Shown here piece by piece: positions 33,281 to 45,476 of a DNA stretch of 64,000 nucleotides. The notes below the pieces were generated by a model that made no database searches, had not been told where the DNA came from, and worked only from the letters and a program-made list of their open reading frames with translations. This stretch comes from Schoenoplectus triqueter (taxonomy: Eukaryota > Streptophyta > Magnoliopsida > Poales > Cyperaceae). Both the position numbers and the translations under genes were made by a program. The stretch covers positions 372,001 to 436,000 of the forward strand of contig CAXKVV010000040.1 in the NCBI GenBank assembly GCA_964058805.1, in the 5' to 3' direction. The first letter of the stretch is position 1, and the number at the start of each line of letters is the position of its first letter.

Positions 33281-34416
33281 AATAGACCCATCTCGTGTAA
33301 ACTCGTGCTCCTCATCCGTCCTGGATCGTCTCAGGATAAATCTATGGGTAGACCCGGACCCGCTAATGATCTGGTCCTAACAACGATCAGATATAAAAAA
33401 TTTAAAAATAAAACTGTCAAATCCGTCCCGCCCTCACCCACCAAAACTCGCTACTCGGACCCGGCCGAGTAAACCCGTAAAACCCAAACGGATGATCCAT
33501 GAGACCCCGACCCCATACCCGTGCCACCTGGACTCCATACCCACACTCACCAAGACCTGACTCGTGCTACCCAGATGTCAGCTCCTACCTATATGTTATT
33601 CCCATTTTTTTCTACCGGCCGTCCAATTAAAATCAGATGTATTAAATTAGAAAAAAAAATCTTCGAAGAAGTAATCGTAATATAATATAAATCAATTGAT
33701 ATTTAGTAAAAGGATGTTCAAAAGAATTATGACTTAAAGTGCCATCAGTTTTGTTTTATGACAGCCGAGACAAATTCATATTGTTGAACTAAGTCATATA
33801 TATTAAAAAATCGGTTTTTCTTATGCAATAACAAATTAGAAAAAAACAGAGGAGATAGAGCAATCCAAATATATTTGATATGTTAATTATAATAGAAATC
33901 AAAATTATTTGATTTATTTATTCAAAAAAGATATTTGGGAACTAAAAAGTTCTTGAGATATTTTGTTAATAAATTCAGGCAATGCATATACGTTAATAAT
34001 TTTTGAGATATTTTGTTAATTCAGTAGAATCGATCAAATACTAATTGTTATGAAAAGCAATTAATGTAAAATAATATACCGATGACTCTATAAAATATTA
34101 CAAACTTCAATATAGTGGTGTGGCATGGCGGCGCTTCAGGACGACTACATGGTGGTGCTACATTGAGGACATTTTGACTTTTTTTGAAATTATAAAAAAA
34201 AAATTGACCGGCCCCACCCGTCAGGACCCACCTGGACCGCCCCTTGGCCCACCCGTCCCAATCCATGAGAGTCGTATCCGCGGGGTCCAACACGGATCAG
34301 GTCGAGATTTTTTAATTTTGGACCGCTCAAACCCGTCCTGCTCCCATTACCCGTGATCCGGAGGGGTTTCACCCGGATCGCCCCATCCCATCATGTCCCG
34401 TTTTTAAAAACTCTAG
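33269..34416. repeat. acccg-rich repeat with CTAGAGTTTT inverted ends
   Basis: Left end ctagagttttgaaatagacc and right end (reverse complement) ctagagtttttaaaaacggg face each other 1.15 kb apart. Each is followed by gacccg-rich sequence (33300-33560 and 34200-34400). The layout matches 14009-14438. It has no open frame of note and may be one TIR element or two related pieces. Confidence 0.45.
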
Positions 34417-35859
34417 AATGAACGATAGGTCCACAACACTATCTTAGATGTGGATCTATTAATCACAAAGATGATCGTTGCAATCGATCAAATATAGAAG
34501 CCGTAATTTCATTATAAAATTTCACTAAATAATTTCACTAAAAAAATTTCATTATTTTAAATTTAGGAACAAGCCAAGAAAATTCTATAAGGCCACGCAG
34601 AAACACGTCAAGTCGGAGAAGATAAATTGATATTGTATAGAACTTTTATCTAGTTTAAGTTGATGTAGTATGATTTTTTTTGTTTGTTTGAATTGATGTC
34701 GTATGCACTTTTATTTAAATTGATATCATATGGAAATTAGCAGATCAGATTGAGAACCACGTAAATGAGCTCTATGATGCACTTTTGTGATTTTATTTTA
34801 TTTTCACAAAATTTTAGCTAATCGGAAATGAGCTATGTGATGCACTTTTGTGATTTTATTATATTTTCACAAAATTAGCTCTGTGATGCATGTCCGTTAT
34901 TTACTTCCTGCAATCTCACTGTAATTTCACCAACTGGCAAATATGAAGTATTGGTCTCGGACCGTCAGCACTCTACCAACGTAATTATTAGTCTGTCATC
35001 AGTCTTGGCGTGTTTTATGTTGGTACAAATGTAGGATTTTGAATAATTGAATTTAATAATTTATCAGGTTTAAACTCATTAATTTATTGGATATTAAATA
35101 AAATTATTAAAATAATATCTTTTATATATTAAAAATATTAAAAAATAATAAATAATCACAGGATGAAAAAAACTTCCTCTATAACTGCGCTGCTGCTTAA
35201 TTAGTTAATTAATTGCGGGTCCTAAGAAAATTAACCTTTTCCACTTGACAGTTCAAAAGTCAAAACCATTCAACCATATATACTTATGCAAATCCATATT
35301 AATTAGTGCAGAGGGCTATTAATTTGACAGATAAAATATTAAGTGTTCTGTACTTGATGAGTGAACGTACTTATTGAAAGGCTGCAACTAGACAAATATA
35401 AAAAATTAACAATCTTTTTATTCTTATATATGGGTGTGGATGTGGAAGGTTAATTAGGTGGCCGAACTACACCTAATTCATCAATCAATCAAGTCCGAAC
35501 TTATTAACCTAACTAATTACATTTTAAATCTGGTAATAGTACCAGTACCATCAAAAGTAAAATGAAAAATAAAATTAATTATATAGATCACAGAATAATA
35601 ATGAAAGATCTACAGACGACAGGCCATCAACTAATTTGGTTGCTCTTTCCTACCAATTCAAACAAAACTACATGAGCATCTTCAAATAAACAACTCAGGA
35701 TCCATGCATGAGCATTCAGCGATCATCTTAATCGACCCTTCCAAATTCAGTCACCACCCATCAATCCTCCCATCCCCCCAAAACAAAAAAAAACAATAAT
35801 AATAATAAAATACACAGAAAGAAAATAAAGAAGGAGAAGAAGAACACAAGTATAGCCTC
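34417..35859. other. Intergenic; 5' flank of the pseudokinase gene
   Basis: A tandem duplication of about 60 bases (gatgcacttttgtgatttta units) lies at about 34776-34880. The last 150 bases before the ATG are A-rich with an (aat)n run near 35800. No gene is seen. Confidence 0.5.
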
Positions 35860-36924
35860 ATGAGCCACCATCACCATCTTGCTCTTGTGCTTTCCGATTA
35901 TGCAATCATTGCCATCTCACTCTCTTTCTTCCTTATAATTATGTCTATTCTCATCTTCTTTTGTTACAAGAATCGACGAAAATCCAGCTCTCCATGTGCC
36001 ACAGCTGACGACACTAGTATAACTGCGTTGTTGCGTGTCAGCCCATTTCCCATGACCGACCTCGAGGACGCCACGGATGGCTTCCATCATTCCCGCCTTA
36101 TTGGAAAAGGCCATCTTGGTACCGTCTATAAAGCGGATAGTACTGCTCCAAGCACCGGTCGTTCTGTTGCCATCAAGCGCCTCCATCCACATTTAGTCCT
36201 CGGCCACCCGGGTCCCACCTTCTCGCTAGCAATAAAATCTCTCTCTTTTGTTGCTAGTCACCCCAATGTCGTTCCGGTACTTGGCTTTGCCGAAGCCCCA
36301 GGAGAGCGCATCATCATATACGAGTATGTCCCAATGAAAACCCTAGAAACTTTCATGTATGGCATTGGCTCTAATGGCGGGCAGCTAATGCGTCATCTTA
36401 GCTGGCGCACACGTGTCAAGATAGCCACAGGTATTGCATGCGGGGTCAAGCACTTGCACACATCAACCACTCTTGGCATTGTACACGGGTGCCTAAAGCC
36501 GTGCAATGTATTTGTTGACAAAGATTACATCGCTAAGATCAGCGACTACGGGCTTGGGTTTCTCCTTGAAGGCGAGGAGGAGAAAAGAGGCATGGATGGA
36601 TACGTCGATGAAGAGGGGTATGACCTGTGCATAGAGAATGATGTGTATGCATTTGGGGTGATTATCTTGGAGATGCTTAGCGGGAGAAAGAGTGAAGGAG
36701 GGAGGCTGGTGGAATGGGCACTGCCTCTGATTAGGGTTTCCAGAGTGGAGGAGGTACTGGACAAGAGGCTGGCGTTTCCGTTAGTAGAGATGAGGGTTTT
36801 GGCAAGGATGGCAAAAGTGGCGTCGGCATGTGTCGGTAATAGCCGGGGGTACCGGCTGACGATGGCCGAGGTGGTGGCCATCTTCAATAGATTAGAAATG
36901 GAACTATGTGCGGACTCATCCTAA
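35860..36924 (+). CDS. Membrane-anchored receptor-like pseudokinase
   Basis: Intact single-exon frame, 354 residues. One transmembrane helix (about 14-36) is followed by a basic stop-transfer NRRK. The kinase fold begins at 64 (PMTDLEDATDGF) with glycine loop GKGHLG (82-87) and VAIK lysine K106. In place of the catalytic HRDLKxxN is HGCLKPCN (209-216), so the proton-acceptor Asp is absent. DFG reads DYG (229-231). DVYAFGVIILEMLSGR follows near 261. Arabidopsis has similar single-exon proteins (At5g23170/At3g51990 type, from memory) that also read HGC and DYG, so the loss looks ancestral and maintained, not decay. It likely scaffolds or regulates other kinases at the membrane. No extracellular domain of note is present (about 13 residues precede the helix). 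An inverted repeat starts 80 bases after the stop. Confidence 0.92.
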   Translation: MSHHHHLALVLSDYAIIAISLSFFLIIMSILIFFCYKNRRKSSSPCATADDTSITALLRVSPFPMTDLEDATDGFHHSRLIGKGHLGTVYKADSTAPSTGRSVAIKRLHPHLVLGHPGPTFSLAIKSLSFVASHPNVVPVLGFAEAPGERIIIYEYVPMKTLETFMYGIGSNGGQLMRHLSWRTRVKIATGIACGVKHLHTSTTLGIVHGCLKPCNVFVDKDYIAKISDYGLGFLLEGEEEKRGMDGYVDEEGYDLCIENDVYAFGVIILEMLSGRKSEGGRLVEWALPLIRVSRVEEVLDKRLAFPLVEMRVLARMAKVASACVGNSRGYRLTMAEVVAIFNRLEMELCADSS

Positions 36925-37123
36925 TTTCATTATTCTTTGTTTGCTTATTATGCTCAAAAGAACACTATTTTTTGGCTTAACTAAAGATTTGAAAAAATAT
37001 TATTTTATGTCTACTGCTTACAGGTTAAAACTCTTCAACAAAATGCTCTAAAATATTTCTTCACCGTACCAATTCCATTATTATTAACCACACCCCCTAA
37101 ACATGTGTAATTCCTATATATAC

Positions 37124-37494
37124 GAGAGTTGAACGATTGTCCTATATATAGTATGAATCGCTTCCGTGTTATGAATTAATTCTTACAAATGATCGATTCA
37201 GTCGTATAAAATGAATTTTATATAAATATTTAGATATAGACTAATTTTTTTTACTATTATTTAAGATAAAAAATTACTTCTTTTGAACAACGCATAATAA
37301 CTAAATTAAGTGATTTTCTAACTATCTTATAAAATAATATTTTTTTAAAAAATATATAAAATTTGGTTTACATCGAAATATTTATATGAAAATTATTTTA
37401 TACGATTAGATTAATCATTTGAATTTTGAAAATAAAAAACCGATCCATAGCACGAAACGACCCGTGCTATACATAGCACCATAACCCAACTCTC
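37124..37494 (-). mobile_element. MITE copy in left palindrome arm
   Basis: Ends gagagttgaacgattg (left) and, reverse complemented from 37494, gagagttgggttatggtgct. They show partial terminal inverted similarity, and the interior echoes itself (atttatataaa...cgtataaaat motifs). Its mirror image is 37999-38369. It is related in terminal sequence to the GAGTGAGG MITE family. Confidence 0.55.
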
Positions 37495-37495
37495 A

Positions 37496-37544
<49 letters not shown>

Positions 37545-37547
<3 letters not shown>

Positions 37548-37945
37548 TGAGGCTATGGTGCTTCGCGAAGCACAAAACCTCCCGTGCTTCGCGTCCGTAT
37601 CTCGAATTTGAAAGTTCATACGCTCGATCCAAACCGTTGAACATGATCTTCATATTGAAATATATTTGGAGATCAAATTTTATATTTTTTTTGAATTTTT
37701 TTGCTATTTTTTAAATGAGTATAAAATTTGCTGATCTAACGATTTCTGCACCATCCAAAACTAGCGATTTTGTACCCATCTAAAAAATAGCAAAAAAATT
37801 CAAAAAAATATAAATTTTGATCTCCAAAGATAGTTCAATATGAAGATCAGGTTCAACGGTTTGGATCGGGCATATGAACTTTCAAATTTGAGATACGAAC
37901 GCGAAGCACGGGAGGTTTTGTGCTTCGCGAAGCACCATAGCCTCA

Positions 37946-37948
<3 letters not shown>
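37545..37948. mobile_element. Foldback MITE at the palindrome centre (GAGTGAGG family)
   Basis: The ends are GAGTGAGGCTATGGTGCTTC on both sides, each continuing through GCGAAGCAC, itself a small palindrome. The arms contain GATCCAAACCGTTGAACATG-like sequence and a loop near 37730-37780. It sits in a (TA)n tract. It is homologous to the intronic MITE at 26557-26945. Confidence 0.85.
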
Positions 37949-37997
<49 letters not shown>

Positions 37998-37998
37998 T

Positions 37999-38369
37999 GA
38001 GAGTTGGGTTATGGTGCTATGTATAGCACGGGTCGTTTCGTGCTATGGATCGGTTTTTTATTTTCAAAATTCAAATGATTAATCTAATCGTATAAAATAA
38101 TTTTCATATAAATATTTCGATGTAAACCAAATTTTATATATTTTTTAAAAAAATATTATTTTATAAGATAGTTAGAAAATCACTTAATTTAGTTATTATG
38201 CGTTGTTCAAAAGAAGTAATTTTTTATCTTAAATAATAGTAAAAAAAATTAGTCTATATCTAAATATTTATATAAAATTCATTTTATACGACTGAATCGA
38301 TCATTTGTAAGAATTAATTCATAACACGGAAGCGATTCATACTATATATAGGACAATCGTTCAACTCTC
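37999..38369 (+). mobile_element. MITE copy in right palindrome arm
   Basis: Exact mirror of 37124-37494, starting gagagttgggttatggtgct and ending caatcgttcaactctc. It lies within the inverted duplication. Confidence 0.55.
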
Positions 38370-38780
38370 GTATATATAGGAATTACACATGTTTAGGGGG
38401 TGTGGTTAATAATAATGGAATTGGTACGGTGAAGAAATATTTTAGAGCATTTTGTTGAAGAGTTTTAACCTGTAAGCAGTAGACATATTTTTTGTATGAA
38501 AATCACTCTCCCCTATTCAGTTTCCGAGGTTTAATAAAAGAAAAAAAAAATAAGCGGGCAACTGTTTCTCGTGCAATATATATAAGTGATATCGGTTCAC
38601 TAAGCCACCTTTTAGATTAAAACAATAAACTTGACCATCATGATAATAATAAAAAAGGCAAAATATATTCGTTTAAATTAATATTTCTTTATAACCAATT
38701 ATTATAATTTGAATCGGGATGAAGGAAAATTTTCTTGTTTGGTAATGGTTTGATTCTTTGTGGTAAATGTATATTGAGAA

Positions 38781-39136
38781 GGGATCTGTTGACAATGATT
38801 TATTTTGATAACATTGACAATGATCCTCTAAATAAATAGAAAAAAATCTTGAAAGTGGAATTTTTTTTATAAATGTGTTTTTTTATCTTTAAATTGATGG
38901 TCATTCAAATATCATATAATTTCATTATCATTTGATAGTCCATTAAAGACCGTTAAATTAGAACTGTTGCAAATTGTATGAAATTTTGATGATCTCTGAT
39001 GGACTATCAAATTGTATGAAATTTTAATGATCTTTAAAAAACACTTCTATAAACTTTTTTTATTTTTAAAATTTTTTGTATTTATTTAGAGATTCATTGT
39101 CAAGTTATCAAAATAACCCATTGTCAATGGATCCCC
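38781..39136. mobile_element. Foldback MITE (TTGACAATG family)
   Basis: Left gggatctgttgacaatgatt and right (reverse complement) ggggatccattgacaatggg. Both continue with TTATTTTGATAAC and a second TTGACAATG. It is the same family as the intronic copy at 11645-11996. Confidence 0.75.
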
Positions 39137-40295
39137 GCTCATGTATATTTACGATGATGACATCCGTTATGCATCAAATAACAACTATTTGATCAAATTA
39201 AGAATGACTGCTCGTACTTTAATAATGTTTCTTAATATATACACTAATGGGTTACTGTCAGATTGCACACCAGAGGCTCCACTGCATGAGCGGCAGAGAA
39301 TCTGGGGTTCCTTATTTCGGTGTGTTGTGTTTATTTATTGGAGACTGCAAGTCCGTAGACGACTGAAGCCCAAAATCTCAAATGAAGAAGAAAAAGGAGA
39401 AAATAAACCAAACAGATGGATGGTCTATAAAATATAATTGGGGCCCTGTTGATTGATCCTCTCGTCTCAGGTGGAATGGTGGATACATTGCAATCATTAA
39501 TTATTCTTATTCTCGCCCCAATATAATGATCATTACTTCTTTTCAGGTGGTATTTTATGAAAATTATCTTGGCCACAATTTCGAGAATCTTGTTTAGGCA
39601 GACGGATACGTTTAATTAAGAGAGTAATATCATAATATATCCGAATCATACAAGTTCTAACTATACAAATTACATAAACAATTGTTACAAAATATTAAGT
39701 TCCAGTATGGACATTAGTCAATAGGCCATGCAATGATGCACATATATTATTGACTCGTTTACGAAATCTCAATTAAGATACGCGCCTCCCCATCGGAGGA
39801 GGTTGAGTGCAAGTAAACTCCGAAATTAATTAAAGAGCATGATGGATACTCAAATTGGATCAAGACCCAATAACCCATCAAGAATTCAATACCAAACAAC
39901 GATATCGATATTTGAGGAGAGGTGCTCTGCTCTGAATAAATCGCTGGTCAAAATTCAAAAATAAAATCAACTCGTAGCTTATTGGGTTTCAATTTCGACA
40001 CTGGAGAACCCGACCCAGTTGGGTCGAGGCATTGAAGCGTACATTTGATTTGGCTTGCCTTGCCAACTTCATGCCTTGACCAAAAAGGTAGAATGCCAAA
40101 CTTCTCATTTAAAATTAGCACCACGCACAAGCAACGTGTTAACAAGTAGGCATTTAATTTATTTTCTAATACCAGTACAAGTGAGCACTAGCAGTAGATT
40201 GAGGTGCTCTGAGTTCTCTCTTTATCAAGGACTTGAGGGTTCTGATCAACATGTGAAGTGGAGAAAGAAAAAGAGATAGAGAGAGAGAGAGAGAG
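39137..40295. other. Intergenic; 5' flank of the DUF599 gene
   Basis: No gene is seen. A GA-rich tract (40255-40295) runs straight into the ATG and is probably the 5' UTR. Confidence 0.45.
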
Positions 40296-41343
40296 ATGTT
40301 GTTGGACAAAGGATCCATAGACTTGGTACTGGTACCATGGGGATTAGCAATAATGTTTGTGTACCATCTCATGCTTCTGTACCGGGTTCTTCGGTACCCT
40401 CATAAAACAGTTATCGGGTATGAGAACCACAACAAGCGAGCATGGGTCCAGCGCATGATGCAGGTTTAGAGAAATGAAAAATATAATAAATGAAGCTACT
40501 CTCTTTTTTCCCTTTTCTTTAATTTCCATTCTTTAAGAAATTAACTCTAATTTATTGGTCAGAATACTATACACGCCCCCTACAAAACTACATATTTTCA
40601 CTCATAAGAGTAAGAGTATGACCTCTATTGTTTTTTATTCTTTTTTTCACTGGCAGATGAACCCTGAAGAGACAGGATTGGCAATGTCAGTAATAGCAAG
40701 CAACATATCAGCATCGAGCAACTTGGCATCTCTCTCGATTGCACTGAGCTCGCTCATTGGCGCCTGGGCCGGGAGCACATCGTCAATTTTCACGACCAGC
40801 ATAATTTACGGCAACACCAGCCAGACTATCGCCTCAGTCAAGTACATTGCTTTGCTCATCTGCTTTCTGGTGGCATTCACTTGCTTCATCCAATCCACCA
40901 GGCAAGCAGCTCCTCTTTATCTTCTGAACTCCCTTTTCAGTGAAGCTCAATTAATATTTTTTTCAATTTGTTTGATTGTTTTCTGTGCTTGCAGATACTA
41001 TGTTCATGCGAGCTTTCTCATGTCTACACTAGACTCAGACATACCAGTGAGCTATGTACAGACAGCTATAATCCGGGGCGGCAATTTTTGGTCGACAGGT
41101 TTACGGGCATTGTACTTTGCCACAACTTTGCTTCTTTGGATATTCGGCCCGATACCGATGTTTGTGTGCTCTGTGTTCATGGTGGTTATCTTGCATGTGT
41201 TTGATAGCAATTCTACTCCTCTCCATAATTACATGTACCGATCGGCAAAAAATGTGAACCATGACAGGAATAAAGGTGTGTTAAGGAGAGAGGGAAGAGT
41301 TACTCTATCTCCCATGTTTTCTCCTATTAACTATGTCAGCTAG
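40296..41343 (+). CDS. DUF599 multi-pass membrane protein
   Basis: Exons 40296-40463, 40657-40901 and 40995-41343 give 253 residues, normal for the family. It begins with DLVLVPWGLAIMFVYHLMLLYR, continues RVLRYPHKTVIGYEN and NKRAWVQRMMQ (conserved in DUF599), then a hydrophobic segment SLSIALSSLIGAWAG. Next come SVKYIALLICFLVAFTCFIQ, YYVHASFLMSTL, a WSTGLRALYF motif and WIFGPIPMFVCSVFMVVILH. About four membrane helices are predicted by eye; the function is unknown. Intron 2 (40902-40994) begins GC instead of GT and ends CAG. It is 93 bases long with no in-frame stop, so retention would add 31 residues. The first ATG follows a (GA)n leader. Confidence 0.9.
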
Positions 41344-44300
41344 CTGAGAGAGGAAGTGTATTTGAATTCAAAATGTTCCTATTTCCTATTTTCAAATTAG
41401 TATGCTTGTTGGTCATTGGCTAGACTACAAGAGAAATTTTAATGATTAATTCAGTCAGAATAAAGATATCTGAGACAAACTATCACCATCGATCTTAGAA
41501 ATTGCTACATCAAAACTGTAAAAAAAAAAAAGGAATGGCATAGTTTAATTGATTTTATTACCCTTTTCTTTGTTCCTTTTTTTTTCTGGTATTCCTTTAT
41601 CAAGACTGATGCTTGCTTGCTTGCTAACTAGATTTAAAGAGGATTGGCTGGTACAATCCAAGTTAATAGTCTGAACTTGAGACCTCATAGAGAAGGGGAA
41701 AAACAATACACTATCAACTGTTTATAAATCGCAAACTGACAACAATCAACTGGTATAGACAAGCATGAAGAAATTAAATATTTATTTTATCTAGCATAGA
41801 ATACGTCCGTTGTGCAGACCCTCTAATTTTAAAAATATTTATATCTAGCACTAATTTTATTACAAATAAATTATATACTTTACTTAAATATAACTAATGT
41901 TTAAATCAATCACAATCTCTTATAATTTTAAATAAAATTAATTAATTAATTGATAAAAAAATGTACAAAATGTAATATTTTTTCTTTTTTGAGTAAGGTT
42001 ATATAATGTGTAGTTTTATTTTTTATAATAAAATATAATAATAGTTGATGTTTAATTTATTTGACATATAATTTTTTTAGATCTATAAATGTATGATAAT
42101 AAAATAGCAAAAGGAATTGAAAGAAAAAATAAATTTGACTAAAATCTGAACTGTTGTTTTTATAAAATCAATCAATCTCAATCACAAATTGAAATATGAG
42201 TATTTTTGTCATTTTCATATAATCTGATAGAATTAATAGATATTTCTAATACATACGTTTTTTTATAATATAATATAGATAAATATAACGCAGAAGATTC
42301 CTGGACCCTGTGTGTTTGTTTCATTAATTAATTCATTAAACACCCTGCTTGCTTGCGATATAATGAGCCCGGATGCTGACTAATTTTAAGATTTCCAACT
42401 TCAGAGGTTCTAATTTTACTTACCTTGTAATCTAAAACATTTCTCTTTATATCTAATATCTAAATCTCATAACTAAAATTTTCTTTGACTATTAACGGAG
42501 TGTAGTTCATATCCTGAAATATCAAAGGGACTAGTGACGTTCATAACCCTCAGCCCCTAGCCCTAGCGACTGACAATGTTCATCCTCTCTCTCCCTGACT
42601 GGCGACGCTGAAGGAACCTCTGTCAGTATCTCTGCAGCTCCATCTATTTAGGCAAGTTAACATCGCTCTCCTTCATTTATTAATGGCACTGTTTACTGTT
42701 TACTAATGTATACGTTTTTCTTATTTTCATGAATAGAAAAAGAAAGGCTTAGAAGCTACTTTTAATGTTTACGGTTTTGAGAATGCAATATTACAAATTT
42801 GAGATTTTAAGTATTGTTTCTTAATTATTTAGTCTTTTGTGTGAATGTTGTTTTTAGAAGCTACTTAATGTGTCTTTTTTTTGGCACAACTGGAGGAAAT
42901 TATTGTAATTGAAACTCCAATCATCACAAACACATTTATAGTAACGAGAAATTTGATCTTCTCCACTAATTTAACAAGGTCTACCTTTTGCTTCGTCCAT
43001 TCTTGCATTTGAATGTTATATCGAGCTTCATTGGCACTAACGTCTAATATCACATGTTCGACATCAGTTGTCACAACTCCTAATTCACAAATAAATTTAT
43101 CGTAGTCTTCCTCTCATATAAAAAAAATTATAACTAGAGGTTTTTTGAAATTCCAAAAAAACAAATGGATTGGAAAACTTATAAACATGATGATTTCATA
43201 TTACTAGAGGTTGTTTGCTGTTCATACTTCTATAACTTTGATGACCTCTCTGAAATTTCATATAAACCAAAAGGAACTGCTGCAATTCTTTTCGATATAA
43301 CCTGCTACAATTGGCATGTACTGTAATACCTGGTCATATTGTCATAACATTCATCTGACACAATGGCTTATTGAGTTTGCATAAGTGGATTGAATACTTA
43401 GAAGTGATATTAAATACATTTCCTTGGGACACCACTGGACTGAAGTATATACTCAGAAAAAGAGTTTTGCACTTATGTACAATTTATTGTAACATTACTA
43501 TGTAAGAAGAAAATATTAGTGCATCAAGCAGGATATACATTGTCATTCTCTAAAGAAATTTGTTGAATAAAACGACAAATATATTCAATTGATGTTTTGG
43601 CATGTTGCACATGCATGAAAAGGCTTTTTATGATGATTAATGGCCTTCCCACCATACATGAGGTCGTGAATTGTGTGACGAAAAAACCAACCAAAGAGAA
43701 AACAACTAAAATCAACATCAAGAATAGTAAATCAGGTTCCAAGGTAATAAATTTTGCAGTTTTGAAATTGGTATCATTCCAAATCGGTTGGCCTAGTAAC
43801 TGGTTCCAATCTTTCGGTTGGCCTAGCAACTAGTACCAGTTCGGAAATCAAGGAAATTAATATCAAAAATCAAATTCAAGAATTAGCAGGTTCAACTTAC
43901 AAACCAATTCAGGAATTAACAGTTCAATTTACCAACTAATTTGGAAGGCGGGAGATTGCAGAGGATGAGCTCATGTTGATCTCCGATTGTTGTCAATGGC
44001 GATTCATGGAGGCTATCCAGAGATGGAAGGTGAGAGCAAGGGGGAAGCAATCGAGGCTAGGTTCTGGCAACTTGTTATGGCGACTCGCTTGAAATGAAAA
44101 TGGTTTGGAACCGAATAAAAGAGTGAAAGGGATCAAAAGAAAGGGATTCAGGCAATGTCTGCACTTAAAGGATATTTGTGAAAATACTAAAATAGATTTC
44201 AATATATAGTGTTTTATAGATTTTTTTAATTAAAAAATAAATTAACTGTATAAGAGTGGTAATTTACTAAATTAAATGAGATTAGAGTGGCAATTAGATG

Positions 44301-45039
44301 AATTCAAAGTTTAAGATGACAAATTTCTAATTTCCAAGTTTTAGAGTGGCGTATAAAATATTTTCCTTATATTTTTATCAAACTTTATGTAATTTAGACC
44401 ATCACTAATTCATAAAGTTATTAATACTTATTCTACATATTAAAGGGCTCACTTCTCATGACACATATTAAATCCGATACAGAATTTGTTCACTTCATAA
44501 TGGATATAATTTAAAAGTCTATTATATAATATATATTCATTACATATAAGCCCATACATGTTGTAATTAATAATAATTAATTTTAACATTCACATCCTCT
44601 ATAGTAGACAGCAACTTTAAAGTGTATATTGGACAGATTTTCTGCAGTTGCTACAATATCCGAGCAACATCAAAATCCGCACTAAACGTTTTAAATGGCT
44701 GAGATTGATTGAACTGACCATGTAAAAAATAAAGTACCACGGAGAATATGATTCCATCAGGAATGTTCAAAATCTCGGATATGCAGGATGCACTCTACAA
44801 TCATTTAACAGTTGTATATTCGCTGCATTTTTTGTTCATTTAACAGTTGTGATATTTTAACTTGCATAAAATTTGAACTAAATTTTTTTCCCGATGTTCA
44901 GGGGAAATATCTTTCGTATTGTTTTAATAAAATAGACCTAGTTTTTAATCAAGACATCTCAAGAACAGAATACAGAATTCACATCCAAAGAATAAGGGAG
45001 CAGAATAATTGGAAAAGAGAGAACACAAGCAATTTATCA
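41344..45039. other. Long intergenic tract, no gene recognised
   Basis: AT-rich. A minus-strand frame at 42865-43074 predicts a Lys-rich stretch with one hydrophobic helix, and 43524-43829 predicts another hydrophobic segment. Neither has a recognisable domain, and both may be chance. Nothing else is supported. Confidence 0.4.
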
Positions 45040-45290
45040 AATCCAAGAACATAAATGTATTAGCACAACAGCATGCAATAAAGGATAACAATTCTCATCA
45101 AGTAACAAAAATTGATACCAAAATCATCCATGAATGACGCAGAATAGGAATTTGTGTTTCAAGAAAAAGAGCAGCCATCATCAGCTCTTGTATAATCTCT
45201 TCCTCTATATGAAACTGTCTCCTTCCCACTGCAATTCAGTTTATTTTATTGAACAACAAATACAATCAACAAGGGAATTAGATAAACTGA
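45040..45290 (-). pseudogene. Decayed duplicate of Elongin C last exon
   Basis: The minus-strand exon-like segment 45228-45152, preceded by an AG acceptor, matches the last exon of the Elongin C gene (46710-46632): GGGAAGGAGAC, then TTTCATATAGAG, GAGCTGATGATGGCTGCT. Two bases are missing at the GAG codon after GKET, shifting frame, and the stop TAA has become CAA. Flanking 3' sequence (tagcacaac, gataccaa words) is also similar to 46540-46640, so the duplicated block is larger than the exon. Exons 1 and 2 are not duplicated nearby. Confidence 0.8.
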
Positions 45291-45476
45291 TTTCAGATCC
45301 AACAGCATTTCAAGACTGATTTGTACTGTTGAAATTAAATCATTGGGAATTTTCTGATGTGAAATGAACGGTCTAATTTGGAAGGTAACATCCATTGAAT
45401 ATAGAGGAGAATTTTCCCATGACAAATGGGATCAGGCTTAGCTTCTGTCTGGGGATTGACCTATTCGTTTTGATCC

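Larger units (their letters stand above)
37006..38487. repeat. 1.48-kb near-perfect palindrome (inverted duplication around a MITE)
   Basis: Every landmark is mirrored about 37746/37747: tatgtctactgcttacagg at 37006 with its complement ending 38487; the inner MITE ends 37545 and 37948; the flanking repeat ends 37124/38369 and 37494/37999. All pairs sum to 75493, so the arms contain no net length difference over about 740 bases. The outer 530 bases of each arm look essentially identical, while the central MITE arms carry scattered mismatches. (CT)n and (TA)n tracts separate the outer arms from the MITE. Confidence 0.93.

Noticed and set aside
42865..43829. Two minus-strand frames with hydrophobic helices
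   Set aside because: No family match, and composition like the surrounding noncoding DNA.
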